A stretch of DNA of 64,000 nt from Nelumbo lutea (Eukaryota; Streptophyta; Magnoliopsida; Proteales; Nelumbonaceae). A program made the position numbers and the translations under genes. The stretch covers positions 120,850,999-120,914,998 of the forward strand of contig JAKGHH010000001.1 in NCBI GenBank assembly GCA_022828595.1, written 5' to 3'. This document shows positions 21,437-33,164 of this stretch, piece after piece. The stretch's first letter is position 1. Every line of letters starts with the position of its first letter. The notes below the pieces were generated by a model that was given only the letters and a program-made list of their open reading frames with translations, ran no database searches and had not been told where the DNA came from.

Positions 21437-21479
21437 ATTTCCTGTACGGAGAGAGCAGCCCTATTCTATTAATATATAT

Positions 21480-23424
21480 ACCAGTGGAGGGGCCTTGCTT
21501 CGTAGGGGTTGGAATGGAACCGTCGACCTGTTGACCCGGTCCTTGGCCAAAAACCGTTGAATTGGTCAACGACCAATTGACCCAAGTGATCGAATTATCG
21601 ACCCGTTGACCCATTCAATGGTTTTTGGTTGTTTTCTTTTATTTATTTTTAATTGGGAACCATCTAGGCAACTGGTTCCGTTTTATCCTAATCTCCCTAG
21701 CCAAAAATCATTAAATCGGTTAATGACCCATTGACCCATGTGGTCGAACCGTTTATCCATTTAAAGGTTTTTGGTTGTTTTTTTATTTTTTTTTAGTTTC
21801 TGTTGTCAGAAAGGCCATCTGTTTGAACCGAACAATCAAACCATCGACCCGAAAACTGATTGCTAGAATAGTTCCGTTTTCAGGTCATATGAGTCACACG
21901 CTTGAATGACATAACATGTATGGTACTACTTAATGAACCTCACACAATCAATTTTTTGCCTGTAATTATTGTTATCAAAACGGGTCGTCCGTTTTTTTAA
22001 TTTTTTTAATTGGGAACCGTTTAGGCAACCGGTTCTGTTACACCCCAATACCAGTCCCTGGCCAAAAACCATTGAATCGGTCAACAACCCATTGATCCGA
22101 GTGGTTGAACCGTTAACTCATTGACTCATTCAATAGTTTTGGCCATTTTTTTATTGTTTTTAATTTTTGTTGTCAGAATGGGCCGTCTGTTCAAATCAGA
22201 GGGGTGAACCATCGACCCGAAAACCGGTGGTCAGAGCAGTTCCATTTTTGGGTCGTATGAGTCACACACTCGAATGACATAACATGTATGATAGTGCTCA
22301 ATGGACCTTACACACTTAATTTTTCGCTTGTAATTTTTGTTGTCAGAATGGGTCGTCCGTTGAACCGGATGGTCGAACAATTGACCCAAAAATCGGTGGC
22401 CAGAACGGCTCCATAATTTTTTTCTTGTAATTTTTTGTTGTCAGAATGGGCTGTCTGTTCGAACTGAATGGTCGAACCATCAACCCAAAAATTGGTGGCT
22501 AAAATGGTTCCATTTTTGGGTCGTATGAATCACACGGTTGAATGACATAACACGTATGATACTACTTAATGGACCTCACAAACTCAATTTTTTGCCTATA
22601 ATTTTTGTTGTCAGAACGGACTATCCGTTCAAACCTGATGATCGAACTGTCGACCTGAAAACCGGTGGCCAGAATGGTTCTATAATTTTTTGCTTGTAAT
22701 TTTTGTTGTCAAAACGGGCCATCTGTTCGAACTGGACGGTCAAACTGTCAATAATAGTAAGTAGTTATACTATTTAATTAAATAATCATTAATGATAGTT
22801 TTAATAATATTATTTAGTTATTTTTAATATAACAATAATTATTAAATTTATGAATAGGATTTATTAACAATATTCATTAAATTAATAATTACTAAAATTA
22901 AATTAAATTAATAGTATTTATCAGTAATAGTAAGTAATTATAATATTTTATTAAATAATCAATAACAATACTTTTAATAACATTTTTAATTATTTTTAAT
23001 ATAACAATATAATCACTAAATTTATTAACAGTATTTATAATTTTAATTTAAAGTAAAATTAATGTAAATATCTATTTAATAACAATATTTATAATAACAG
23101 TAATTATTAATTATAATCACTAATTATATATTTATTAAATTACTATAGTAATCAGTAATTATTAAAACCGGGTTACTAAATTTATTAACAGTATTTTTTA
23201 ATAACAATATTTATAATTTTAATTTAAAGTAAAAAAATAAATATCTAGTTATTAACAATATTTATAATAACAGTAATTATTAATTATAATTACTAATTAT
23301 ATATTTATTAAATTATTGTACTAATTAAATTGTTAATTACTGTAATAATTTACTCTCACGTGGAATCTACTCGAGTAGATTCCATTTGCTGGATGCAGAG
23401 AGCATCCATTTCGTATTAATAGAT
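21480..23424 (+). repeat. Unclassified ~1.9-kb repeat, copy 2
   Basis: It starts ACCAGTGGAGGGGCCTTGC like copy 1, has the same order of sub-repeats (for example near 21885, 22255 and 22530) and a longer AT-rich tail. It ends with a palindrome at 23362-23383. The two copies are diverged but collinear. A third, partial copy lies at 44270-44575. Confidence 0.75.
23362..23383. repeat. Palindrome at the end of repeat copy 2
   Basis: A perfect 22-bp palindrome, GGAATCTACTC followed directly by GAGTAGATTCC. It corresponds to the 21411-21436 palindrome without the two central bases and two stem bases. Confidence 0.85.
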
Positions 23425-23448
23425 ATATATATATATATATATATATAA
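23422..23448. repeat. (TA)n microsatellite
   Basis: About 12 TA units directly after repeat copy 2. Confidence 0.9.
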
Positions 23449-23854
23449 GATAGCTTAATTTGTTTAGCCACTCCAGTGTCCGGATACTTTAAAATGCATG
23501 GAGAAAAACCTGGTAATCACTCAATTTGGTCAAGGCTAGGTTATGCTGATGCGGTGCACAGGGAAATGGGTATTTTGTATAACTGCCTTTGCAAGTTAAA
23601 AAATAAAAGATAGTAGAGACATCAATATACAGACTTAAAAGTTGGCAAAATAGTTATTCAAGTTAAATTCCTAAGACGACTTATTATGCTAATTGTACTT
23701 TGTAAGAGAAAACGAATAAAAGGAATAAATATAATATAATTTTTTATTTTAATCAATATTAATTGATGTTGCCACGTCTGTAATATATATAGTAACTAAG
23801 AATTATTGTAGTTGGTGCACGAGTGGAAGTTTTGGAAGGGCTATTGCTTTTGGT

Positions 23855-23970
23855 TGGCTCAATGGTAGGATAAACTTGTGCTGATAAGCATGAGAATGCA
23901 TATAAAATGCCAAAATTCGAAGTCTCTATCTACTCTACCCCATCCAATGCCCCAGATTAGGTGGGACCAA
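23855..23970 (+). mobile_element. tRNA-derived SINE-like sequence 2
   Basis: A-box-like TGGCTCAATGGTAGGA (23855-23870) and B-box-like AAATTCGAAGTC (23913-23924), about 45 bp apart. Similar in layout to 16930-17080. Not an intact tRNA. Confidence 0.45.
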
Positions 23971-25033
23971 TGTAAACAATTCAACGATATTATCAAGCAC
24001 CAAACTATTAAAATAACTGTTGGAGTGTTGAATTTTCCAACAATGGTGTCTTCTTCATCATCAGAATAATAGCCTCCACTTTTGAATATGGACATGGGGT
24101 TGGCCAGTCGGAACAGTGAGATTATCTTTTCGTTGGTTGAGGGTGGTGGTGGTGGTAGTTGGAAGTGGTAACATTAGGCTGATAGTTCATTTATCGAAGG
24201 CCGTCTAAGGCGATGAGTGACGACGAAGCAGCTAGCAGAGCTCCATAGCTCTGAGCCGTGTGAGTTTATTTTCGTGGTACGGTGCAGCAAGATAATACGA
24301 AGGTGAGTGGGAAAAAATGATTATTACGATCTAAACTCAACCATACGTTCGAGAATTAAACAGATGAAACACATTTATTTCAGTTTACTATTCATATTTG
24401 TCTTTATGTATTCTCCTACATCAGCTACTTCTATGGCACACAATATAATAAAAAGTAAGTAGCTACGCTAGATTCTTGCTTATCTATATATGGTTGACTC
24501 CTCGAGTTGGTTGTCTAACACCATCGACAGCGACTTGTAATATATATATAGTGCTGTTCATAAGAAGACTCAATTCGACTAAATCGATTAATCTGGGTCG
24601 ATTAAATTCGAGTTGGTTGGTTTTTCTTTAGCATTAGTCGATTTTGGGTTATAAAAAATCATAAATCTATTTAGTTCCCACTTAACTAAGTTGTCTCTAT
24701 TCTAATTATAATCTACTTAACTAAGTTGTCTCTCAAACTCTGCTCCCTCCACAACTGGATCCATGGATGGGCCACAAAACATTAAGGAAATGTTGGTTTT
24801 CTTTGGGAATGTAGAGCCAGAAATGAACACTTGAATAGCAACTAAGTCACCACTAAGTAGCGAAACCGACCCAAACCGATCAGGTCAATTTTGCTTAGCA
24901 CAGGGTCAGTTTTAGTTTCAATTTCAGGTAACTCGATTAGGTCGGGTCGGTTGGAAAAACATCAATAAACCGACCCAACCTGACTCGTGAACAACCCTAA
25001 TATATATTAATGGGGATCCTTGTGATGTATGGA
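23971..25033. other. Intergenic, no gene recognised
   Basis: A GGTGGTGGTGGT run near 24146 and degenerate CGACCCAA/GGGTCGG phrases (24590-24990) typical of a decayed dispersed repeat. No coding signal. Confidence 0.4.
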
Positions 25034-26284
25034 TTTTGTTAAGCGAAAGCTAAATAATAGAAAAACATAAGAGTATATATTTGTTTTATATTTTAACTTT
25101 TTAATAATCATTCCTATCTAACTTGACCTAAGTTGGTCAGTTTTTTAGTATTTTTGATCGACTTTGGTTCAATAATTTTTCAACCCGATTAAATTAGGTT
25201 AGTTTCAATTTGGCTAGACTTGGCAAAATGTTGACTCAACCCATGAACCTGATTTGACCTAACCTAGAAAAACCTAGGTTGGGTTGGGTCATGGGTCAAC
25301 CTACTGACCCGATTGTTAGGTTAGCTTTCTCTCTTTCATCTTTACTCTTTAGTCTTTAGTCTTTATTGTTTACTCTTTGAATTGCTGAATGTTCAAGTTT
25401 TTTTATATTTATTTTATGTTTGAAATGTTATGCCTAATTCTTTTAATTTTGACACTTTTCATGTATTTTTTCTTTATTTTATAAAATTTTTGTTATTTTT
25501 GGGGATGACCCAAATTGACCTGCGGGTCAATCCTAACCCGAACATTTAGGGTTAGGGTCTAGCATTTGTTGACTCGTCCTGAAAGCAACCTACAATATCT
25601 TGACCCAACCCGAACTCAACCCACCCAACCCAATTACTAGGTCTAGGTTTTGCCATTTGTAAATAGACCAAATCTGAATATAATTTTTAATACGGGAAAG
25701 TAAGAAAATTCCTATATTTCTTAGTCTAAAATATTTTATATCAAAAGTTTAATTAATTATTTATTTTTTAATAATACCACTGTAATTTATAAAATTTAAA
25801 TTTAATTTTTAAGTTTAAATATTTTGAAAAGACAAGCCAAACAAAAAATAGATCCAAATCGATACAACTCGAGTTGGCAGGTTTTCACTAATGGTTAGTC
25901 AGTTTCGGGTGACAAACTCCTGACTTGACTAGGTTGATTTGGTTAGCGAAACAACTTGCAACCGAACTGACCATTAGTGAAAACCTGCCAACTCGGGTTA
26001 TATCGGTTTGGATCTATTTTCGGTTTGGTTTATTTTTTTCAAAATATTTAAACTTAAAAATTAAATTTAAATTTAATAAATTATAGTGGTATTATTAAAA
26101 AATAAATTTATGATATAAAATATTTTAGACTAAGAAATATGTGAATTTTGCAACTTTATATATATATATATATAAAGCCGACCAACTTGGGTCAAGTTTG
26201 ACTAGATTAGTTATTAAAAAGTTAAAATATAAAACAATTATATACTCCTATGTATTTCTATTGTTTAACTTTCTTTTAACAAAG
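25034..26284. repeat. Foldback structure with two nested pairs of inverted arms
   Basis: Inner arms 25705-25908 and 25961-26149 are inverted copies (for example CTTAGTCTAAAATATTTTATATCA and its complement) with a 52-bp loop. Outer arms 25034-25140 and 26178-26284 are inverted copies of ~107 bp (CAATAG...AACTTTTTAATAA). On the left, 564 bp of GACCCAA-rich sequence separate the two arms; on the right only a TA run does. No coding content. Confidence 0.75.
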
Positions 26285-26461
26285 CTCGTGCACTGCACAG
26301 GTCCCCACTAGTAAAAGTATATAACTTTAAATGGGACCTATTTGTTGACAAGTCATGCCGATGGGCCTACAAATGAGAGAAAGAAGAGTTTTTTTTTTTT
26401 TTTTTGACTTCTAAGTACTAAATAAATTTTATTGCATTCATCAATAAAATTATTAGCTATA

Positions 26462-26843
26462 GGTGGGGGTGGCAATGAGCCGAGCTTTTCATGAGCTGCT
26501 TGAGATTGGCTCGTGAAAAGCTTGACTCGGTTTGGTTTCAACCGAGCTTGAGCTCGAGCTCGAGCCTACTAGAGCTCAGCTTGTGAGGCTCGCGAGCCAG
26601 CTCGAATATATATATATATATAATAAAAATATTATAATTAATAATTATTATAATTCTTAAATTTTTAAATATCAAATAACAAATATTTTTATATATAATT
26701 TTTCATTTTTATAAAATATTTTTTCTCGAAATCGAGCTCGAGCTCAAGGTTCTGGCTTGAACCGAGCTTGAGCTCGTGCCTTGTAGAATAGTCTAGAGCC
26801 AAGCTTGAGCCTTGTACTATTCGGCTCGGCTTGAATCCACCCC
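26462..26843. mobile_element. hAT-type MITE (382 bp) with perfect 8-bp duplication
   Basis: Flanked by TAGCTATA at 26454-26461 and 26844-26851. Ends GGTGGGGGTGGCAATGAG and (reverse complement) GGGGTGGATTCAAGCC. The interior is rich in GAGCTCGAGCTCGAG-type strings around an AT-rich centre. No transposase. Confidence 0.75.
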
Positions 26844-26851
26844 TAGCTATA

Positions 26852-28340
26852 GGTTAAATTCTACAATACATTGATCAATATTAGTTACAGGTTAAATCCA
26901 GATCTCAATCAATCACATTAAAATTTGCTTATTTTTTTAATTCATATTTCACAGAACATACATAATATGCTTTTACGTGATAAAGTGTACTTACCATTAC
27001 GTTCAAATAACTTGGTCTTTTTAGTACAAAAAAAAAAAAAATGGTCTTTTGCTGCCTATGCAATGGATGCAGCACTGGTTTTGCCTAAAATTATAATTAT
27101 GAGTTTGGCTGAAAACTAAGCAATTGGGCCAATTGAGTATTAGAAAAGCCCACAGACCCACAAACAGTAGCAGTACTTCATTCACTCTTATGGAATATGG
27201 AGTACTGTACTCAGTTATTCTGGTTCTGTTCCATCTGCATTTCGTTCAGTTGGGATCCTTAGCTGAGGACAGTGTCTTGGTCCCCTTTTTTGGTTATTAA
27301 GTAATTAACACCGTCTTGGTTTATATATGGCTCGTTCCATGCATCATTCTTAACTGGGGGCCCACTAAGGACCCAATAAGTTGCTATATTAGGGTCCAGC
27401 TAGCGTCATTCGATCTGATAATCTGATGCTGTGTTTCTTCGTTATTACCTACTACTCCACACAGACACACACAGCTCAGACAAATTTGTTCCTTCTCAAG
27501 TTCTCAGGTCTCAGCAGTCTGCCACTCAGTCAGTCGGCGCGCATGTTAGAATCAGTACTAGAATCCCCATAAACCACTGCCTGTGGAGCAAAGCATCAAC
27601 TTTCTAGCATAATTTTAACCATCTGATGATGAGTATCAGCTTATAAAGAGTTCTCCTTAGTCCTTACGCTTTATTTGCTTCAATTGTAATTTCATTTGCA
27701 ATTAATATCGATATAGGGAGTGAAAATGAGAAAATTATAAATTTTAGTTCATTTACAAATGAGAAAATTTCAACTAAAATTTGGATTCAACTCATTTGCA
27801 CTCCTCACTTTGGAATTAGTACAAATGAAAAGGATCCAAGTATTTGACTGATTAGGAATTAAGATCATTTTAATTGGGCTTATTCTATTTGCATGGGCTG
27901 GTGGTGGGCCCGATTTCCTTAGAAACAACAGTTTCAAGTTTCAAGTTTCTAGGTTCTGTCATCTGTGTGCGGGTCCTCACCTTCAACTAACCAATAACCA
28001 CTCTCACTATCAATCCAATTGTTTGAATTTGAAATGAAATGATGGTTTAACTTTAGCAATCCAAGGATGCAGAAGGTTATACCGTGGGCCGTAGTTTTGG
28101 ACTTTGGATCACTAATGGTCCCACAACAGAAATGAGATCCAGATCGATGTAAAGCCCAATAGCCCATCATGAACAAAGGCATCAGATCTCACACCGCCAG
28201 TGAAGAGTGATCAATACTAGGCTATTGTACCAGAAAAGCCCTCTGATAGCGAATCAGATCCCCTTTCAGTCACAAGCTCTAGCCCTTCGTAGACAATCCT
28301 AGTCAAATGACTAGGAATAGCTTCCACGCTCACTCGTTAT
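26852..28340. other. Intergenic region upstream of the PB1 gene
   Basis: No coding signal. A/T-rich to about 27500 and more mixed after that. The last few hundred bases likely include promoter sequence, but I cannot point to individual sites. Confidence 0.4.
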
Positions 28341-28343
28341 CCC

Positions 28344-28384
28344 TTCTTTTTTTAATTTCTTCTTTTTTTCTCTCTTTCTTCTTG
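28344..28384 (+). promoter_or_regulatory. Pyrimidine-rich tract upstream of the PB1 gene
   Basis: A T/C-rich stretch (CTTCTTTTTTTAATTTCTTC, then TTTCTCTCTTTCTTCTT) about 180-215 bp before the start codon, of the kind often found in plant core promoters and 5' leaders. No clear TATA box is seen nearby. The role is inferred from position. Confidence 0.35.
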
Positions 28385-28559
28385 GATGGTCTCAAGCCCA
28401 ATCAATGGCGGGGCCCATCGTCTCCACAACCTGTAATAAGAATTAAGAAATAAGGAGCTTCAGAGACATTCAACACCCTAGAAGCTTACGAGTTACGACA
28501 GAGCTCTGAAACCTGAATTGTTTCACTCTCCAGGTCCCAGCTCTGAAATCTGAACTTCC

Positions 28560-29990
28560 ATGGATAACTATTCCTTCTCCTCTTATCCGGATTCCGTTAA
28601 CTCCTCGCCGCGATCACGAGAGATCGACTGCGAGAATCCTTCTTGGGACGATCCTCCCAATTATAAGGTGAAATTCATGTGCAGTTATGGTGGGAAGATC
28701 CATCCTCGTCCTCACGACAACCAACTGGCTTACATCGGTGGTGATACAAAGATCTTGACAGTTGATCGCAACATTCGCTTCTCCGGTATCATTTCTAAGC
28801 TCTCGTCTCTCTGTGACGCTGACGTCTCCCTTTTCAAGTATCAGCTACCCGGAGAAGATCTTGATGCCCTCATCTCCGTCAGCAATGACGAAGATCTCGA
28901 GCATATGATGCTTGAATACGACCGTCTGTACCGTGCCTCTGCCAAACCTGCTAGGCTCCGTCTCTTCCTCTTTCCTCAGAATTCTTCTGTCTCAACTGTG
29001 TTTTCTTCTAATGAGGAGAAACCTGATAAGCAATGGTTCCTAGACGCTCTGAATAATATCCCCTTCCAGCCGGTTGATGACTCCTCCCCACCAGCGGCCG
29101 CCACGCAGAATAATCCCGATTTCCTCTTCGGTTTTGATAAGGGATATGATCCTCCGACTGCATCAAAATCGCAGGAGACTACCGTAGAGTCACTCCCGCC
29201 GGAGAAGCCTCCATCTGAAATTGCTTTAGGTTCGGATTCAAACAAAGATGGTCGGCACATAGAAACTCTTTCTCCAGCGGAGATCCAGAGACAGATCGAG
29301 GAGTTGCAGAAGTTTCAGATTTCAGGGCAAGAGCAAACAATCTACCAGAGGAAAACTGAAGAGAGCTTGGCTAAGGTCTTCCCTGGTGAATACTACGTAC
29401 AAAACATTCCCGAAAAGATGGCTGCGGCGCCACCGCCCATTCCGGTGTCAGTATCCCTTCCGGCAACGTATTGGCCAGATAGACACATGGCAACTGGGGG
29501 TTATTCGCCTGCTGCGGGGACAGTACCGGGGACGGAACAACCTGTGTATCTGATTCCGGCGCCGGGTAGCGTGTATCACGCACCAACGGGACGCTCAATA
29601 ACAGGTCAGATAGGCCAGAATTACTACGCGATGCCAAGAGTGGTTTCAGAGGTTTACAGGGAAGCACCACCACCCGTCTACGGTGTGGGTGCACCAACGT
29701 CAGCAGCACCGGCAGTAGCGGCACAAGCGAAAGTAGGGGCGTATGCAGACGGTGGGATTGGAGTGATAAAGCCAGCAGCAATGGCGGATGCAGGTTATAC
29801 GCAGATCGCCTACGATGGAGCTGGGAGGCAAATGTACTATTATACAACAGCGCAGCCAGGTATAGTGCCCCAATATCAGACAATAATGGCCACGAGCGTC
29901 GATCTCAGGCGAGCAGCCGCTGCTGCTGCTGCTGGGGTGTTGAGTCAAGAAGGTAAATTGACCGCCAAACCTTCCCAAGGTTCTATGTGA
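28560..29990 (+). CDS. Octicosapeptide/Phox/Bem1p (PB1) domain protein, 476 aa
   Basis: An intronless complete frame with a good start context (CCATGGAT). The PB1 domain spans about residues 34-138. It has the basic lysine region (NYKVKFMCSYGGKIHPRPHD) and the acidic OPCA-type segment around GEDLDALISVSNDEDLEHM, so both interaction faces are present and the domain can pair head to tail. The rest is low in structure: a middle with SPAEIQRQIEELQKFQ (about residues 240-255) and a Pro/Ala/Tyr/Gly-rich C-terminal half with an Ala run near the end. Plants have a family of such PB1 proteins, thought to act as scaffolds in signalling. The specific partner is unknown. No enzyme domain is present. This is the clearest protein-coding gene in the window. 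Confidence 0.95.
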   Translation: MDNYSFSSYPDSVNSSPRSREIDCENPSWDDPPNYKVKFMCSYGGKIHPRPHDNQLAYIGGDTKILTVDRNIRFSGIISKLSSLCDADVSLFKYQLPGEDLDALISVSNDEDLEHMMLEYDRLYRASAKPARLRLFLFPQNSSVSTVFSSNEEKPDKQWFLDALNNIPFQPVDDSSPPAAATQNNPDFLFGFDKGYDPPTASKSQETTVESLPPEKPPSEIALGSDSNKDGRHIETLSPAEIQRQIEELQKFQISGQEQTIYQRKTEESLAKVFPGEYYVQNIPEKMAAAPPPIPVSVSLPATYWPDRHMATGGYSPAAGTVPGTEQPVYLIPAPGSVYHAPTGRSITGQIGQNYYAMPRVVSEVYREAPPPVYGVGAPTSAAPAVAAQAKVGAYADGGIGVIKPAAMADAGYTQIAYDGAGRQMYYYTTAQPGIVPQYQTIMATSVDLRRAAAAAAAGVLSQEGKLTAKPSQGSM

Positions 29991-30951
29991 TAGTGTGAAT
30001 ATGATCTTCAAAAATTTTTTTAATCGTTTTTTTGTCAGAATTAAATCAAATAGGTTTGATTATGAATTTCATATAATCGCAGAAACCTTTTTGGGTGATC
30101 ATGGTGTGTATACACCGGTAACTGGTTTTTTAATTAGTATTAGTTGGAAAAATATACACGTGATTCCGAGAATAATAGAAGCAGAGAACAATAATAGAAG
30201 ATGATTTAATAGTGAAACTCTTCTTTGGTGCGTGGGCCCACCACAAGACTTTGATTCCACGGCATCACATGCATGATGTGCGTTGAGAGTGACGGCATTG
30301 TAGGGTCGCCCATTCCCCAATCCATACTCAATAACTCCTCTCTCATTCTTGCTAATTGCTAATTTCCTATACGAAATGAAGGAATAGTCTGGGTTGGATG
30401 TTGCGTATTGACCATGTTTTCCAGGTAGACACTAGACAGGACCAAAATTGCTGAATGTAAAGACCCGGGCAAATTAGAGAGATGGTGAGCTGTGGAGAAT
30501 TAGAGCCTGCTTTTTTTTTTTATTTTTTTTCTTTTGTGGGCAGGAAGAATAGAATCCCTGGAACTGTGTCTAGGCTATAGCTAAAAAAGTAGTGTCTAGC
30601 TGAGTTGCTACTATACATAAAACATAATACTGGCAAGGAACATAGCATTAGCAATAGGAAGTTCATAAAAAAGGAGTACCCGTCTACCCGATCGTGAGAT
30701 TTCATTGGAGGATTGATTTTTAACTCCAATAACGCTTAAGAGTTAAGACAGATCCGACAATCTTGATTAGTTAAGTAGAGGATTGATTTTTTTTTTCAAC
30801 CAAAACAACATTATTAATTGGATTGATGTTGCTGTCACTAGTCATCAAGATTGGCCTACAAATTCAATTATCATACTGGAATGTGACACTATCACGGGGA
30901 TTAGCTGATGCATACAAGTTTTACAAATGAAATTGTTTAGTTTTTTTTTTT
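29991..30951. other. 3' flank of the PB1 gene, no further gene
   Basis: The 3' UTR presumably occupies the first few hundred bases; AATAATAGAAG near 30188 is one possible polyadenylation region. T-runs occur at 30510-30530 and 30785-30797. Nothing else recognised. Confidence 0.4.
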
Positions 30952-31448
30952 TGTAAATTGTTGAATATGGTTGCTGAAACTTCTCTTAAAGTTTATTAAT
31001 TGCAATCATTTTTCTTGAACTTTTTAATAAAGTTACAAGTGGATTTCTTCTCGTAGAATCTTTTAAAAAAGGGCACGAAAATGTCCAAAATACCTATACA
31101 GTTACTCTTGAAGCTGATTTCTATGGAAAAAAAATAGTACAAACTTTATAAACAATAAAAACAAAGAGAATTTAAAGTTGTAGTTTTATCACTAAAAAAT
31201 AAATCAATTTAAAAAAAGAGATTGAAAGGGTTTGAGGTATTGATTCATATGAAGAGAAAATTTGGAAAATAAACATTTTTGTTAAAAGCAATTACATGGG
31301 TATTTTAGACATTTTAATGTATTTTTTTAGAAAATTCTACGAGAGGGGTGGGTCTACTTGCAATTATGTCAGAAAGTTCAGGGTAGGTAATTGCAATTAC
31401 CAAACTTCAGGGGAGGTTTCACTTCAGAAGAGTTTTCAACAATTTACC
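30952..31448. mobile_element. Mutator-type MITE with long TIRs (497 bp)
   Basis: Left end GTAAATTGTTGAA and right end (reverse complement) GGTAAATTGTTGAAAAC continue as inverted repeats for over 100 bp, sharing AAGTTTRKTAATTGCAAT and TCGTAGAAT. Both flanks are T-runs, so the target duplication is uncertain. Related to 39482-39970. Confidence 0.7.
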
Positions 31449-32340
31449 TTTTTTTAACCTTTTCTTCTCTTTCATGGGATTAAAAGAAACTGGGTACATC
31501 CCAAAGAAAAACTGTGCGAAAATCAAAATCGGTATTTTGTTTTTTGAAATGTGTATTTTTGGACATATTATCACAGGTATGTTGATTATTATTATGTCCA
31601 TCAAAATTATCTTTGATGTAAATTAGGTAAGGTTCATTCTTGTATTAAATTATCCCAAAATTTTAGGAAATTGATTTATTTTACCCCTACTGTTTCATAT
31701 TTTCCTTAAAGTATCCAAAGTTTTTGACAATTAACTAAACCACCCCCTGCCATTAGCATCCATTAGTGTTCTATCATAGTCTGCTCACATGTGACACCAC
31801 ATGACTGCATTGAATTTTTTCAATCCCAATATTACCTTTTATGGTTAATTTTATCCTCCATTATTCTTCAAAATTTCAAAATAAAACTCAATAAATCCAA
31901 ATTTTCAACAATACCTCTAATTTGACAAGCCCAAATTTTAATCACATCATTCTCTAACCCGTAGATTGAGAGAACAAAACAGCTCTCAATCAGTTGACCT
32001 TATCTATGTCATCTCCCTCTCGAGGACACTTTCATAATCAAAGATGGTATAAGTTTAAGCCTCATACTTTCTTCCAGCCGACAACTCTATCATGGAAGAT
32101 AATGATGAAATTCCACCAGTTGAATGAATTTCTACAACTGCTTGAAGTTGGTTCTTCAACAGTATGTATAACAAACCAAAAACTTCTTTGGTTTTCTAAC
32201 AGTTTCGCGTGATCCTTGTTCATATTTCTCTCTCTCTTTTTTTTGGTATCCATGTTTTGTATCTCAAGGATACAAAAAATTGCACCTTTTGGTTGGATCA
32301 AGATTTCAGTTTTTTTTTATGGAGTTTCTTGTCACATAAG
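31449..32340. other. Intergenic, possible one-sided MITE end
   Basis: Sequence from 31645 (AAATTATCCCAAAATTTT) resembles the left end of a MITE of the same broad kind as its neighbours, but no right end was found. No gene seen. The decayed WRKY fragment begins just beyond. Confidence 0.35.
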
Positions 32341-32540
32341 ATAGGTTTTCGTAAAGCGAAACAAACAAAAAACAGATTCTTATTGATAGCTAATCTTAAG
32401 CTTGAAGATGACCAACATCCCTCCTGATGATTTTTCGTGGAGGAAGTACGAGCCGAAAGCCATTGAAGGGTATCCCCACATCCAAGGGGGTACTACAAGT
32501 GTAGTAGCATTACAAGTTGTCCTTTTCACAGGTTTCCTTT
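32341..32540 (+). pseudogene. Decayed WRKY transcription factor domain, group IId-like
   Basis: From 32417 the plus strand reads [20 protein letters not shown]; a ~2-bp insertion near 32482 shifts the frame, after which [14 protein letters not shown] follows (to about 32525). WRKY domains bind the W-box of plant promoters. The IPxDDYSWRKYGQK context and a basic stretch before it (about 32353-32400) point to group IId. The signature GQK is changed to EPK, the Zn-binding C-x-C part is incomplete and the His end is lost. The position where most WRKY genes of this group have an intron is uninterrupted, suggesting an origin from spliced RNA. Confidence 0.7.
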
Positions 32541-33117
32541 TTTATTCAACCAAATGAAGCTCTCCCCACTTCAATTGTTACTATGTTCTAAACTTCTAGT
32601 GAATGTAGAGAGGTTGCAGATATGAGTACTGTGGTCGCTAGAGGTTGTAGATATGTTTCATTTTGAAGGTTTGAAGAATGATGGGTAAAGTAGTCTTTTC
32701 CATTTTTCCATTTCGATTCAGTTTGGGAGGAGTAGAAATACAAATTTATAGAGTACAAAACCTTGCATTTTGTATTATTTTATATGTATTTACACTGTAC
32801 ATATTTGTACTTGTACTCTTTCCAAACTGAGCCTAATGAATACTAATGATAAAGGAAGATTTAATCAAATGTTAGAAAACTTGGGAGTTACTTTAAGGCA
32901 ATTTCTAAATAGTAGGATTAGAGCAAGTTAATTTCCTAAAACTTAGTGGTACTTTAAGAGATTTTCATTTTAGATAGTTCCCTCTTTAAGGCTGCATAAG
33001 TTCTCAAGGAATTTTCCTTTGGAACTTTCCCTCGACCTTTTGTTTCTTTAGATCAAACCAAACACAACCTAAATGATAGATTAATAGTCATCATCTTAGA
33101 ATGTGACACACACATAC

Positions 33118-33120
<3 letters not shown>
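32541..33120. other. Intergenic, no gene seen
   Basis: AT-rich, ends at a CT microsatellite. No motif recognised. Confidence 0.4.

Positions 33121-33161
<41 letters not shown>
33120..33161. repeat. (CT)n microsatellite
   Basis: About 20 uninterrupted CT units. Confidence 0.95.

Positions 33162-33164
<3 letters not shown>

Larger units (their letters stand above)
19637..21479 (+). repeat. Unclassified ~1.84-kb repeat, copy 1
   Basis: It starts ACCAGTGGAGGGGCCTTGC and ends after a palindrome at 21411-21436. The first ~1.25 kb holds nested sub-repeats in which GAACCGTCGACCC-like phrases and GTATGAGTCACACGCTCGAA recur (near 20020, 20385 and 20630). The last ~0.5 kb is very AT-rich. No reading frame of note. 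It is followed head-to-tail by copy 2. Confidence 0.75.

Noticed and set aside
28976..30011. Minus-strand frames of 94, 170 and 103 codons
   Set aside because: They are shadows of the PB1 gene on the opposite strand.
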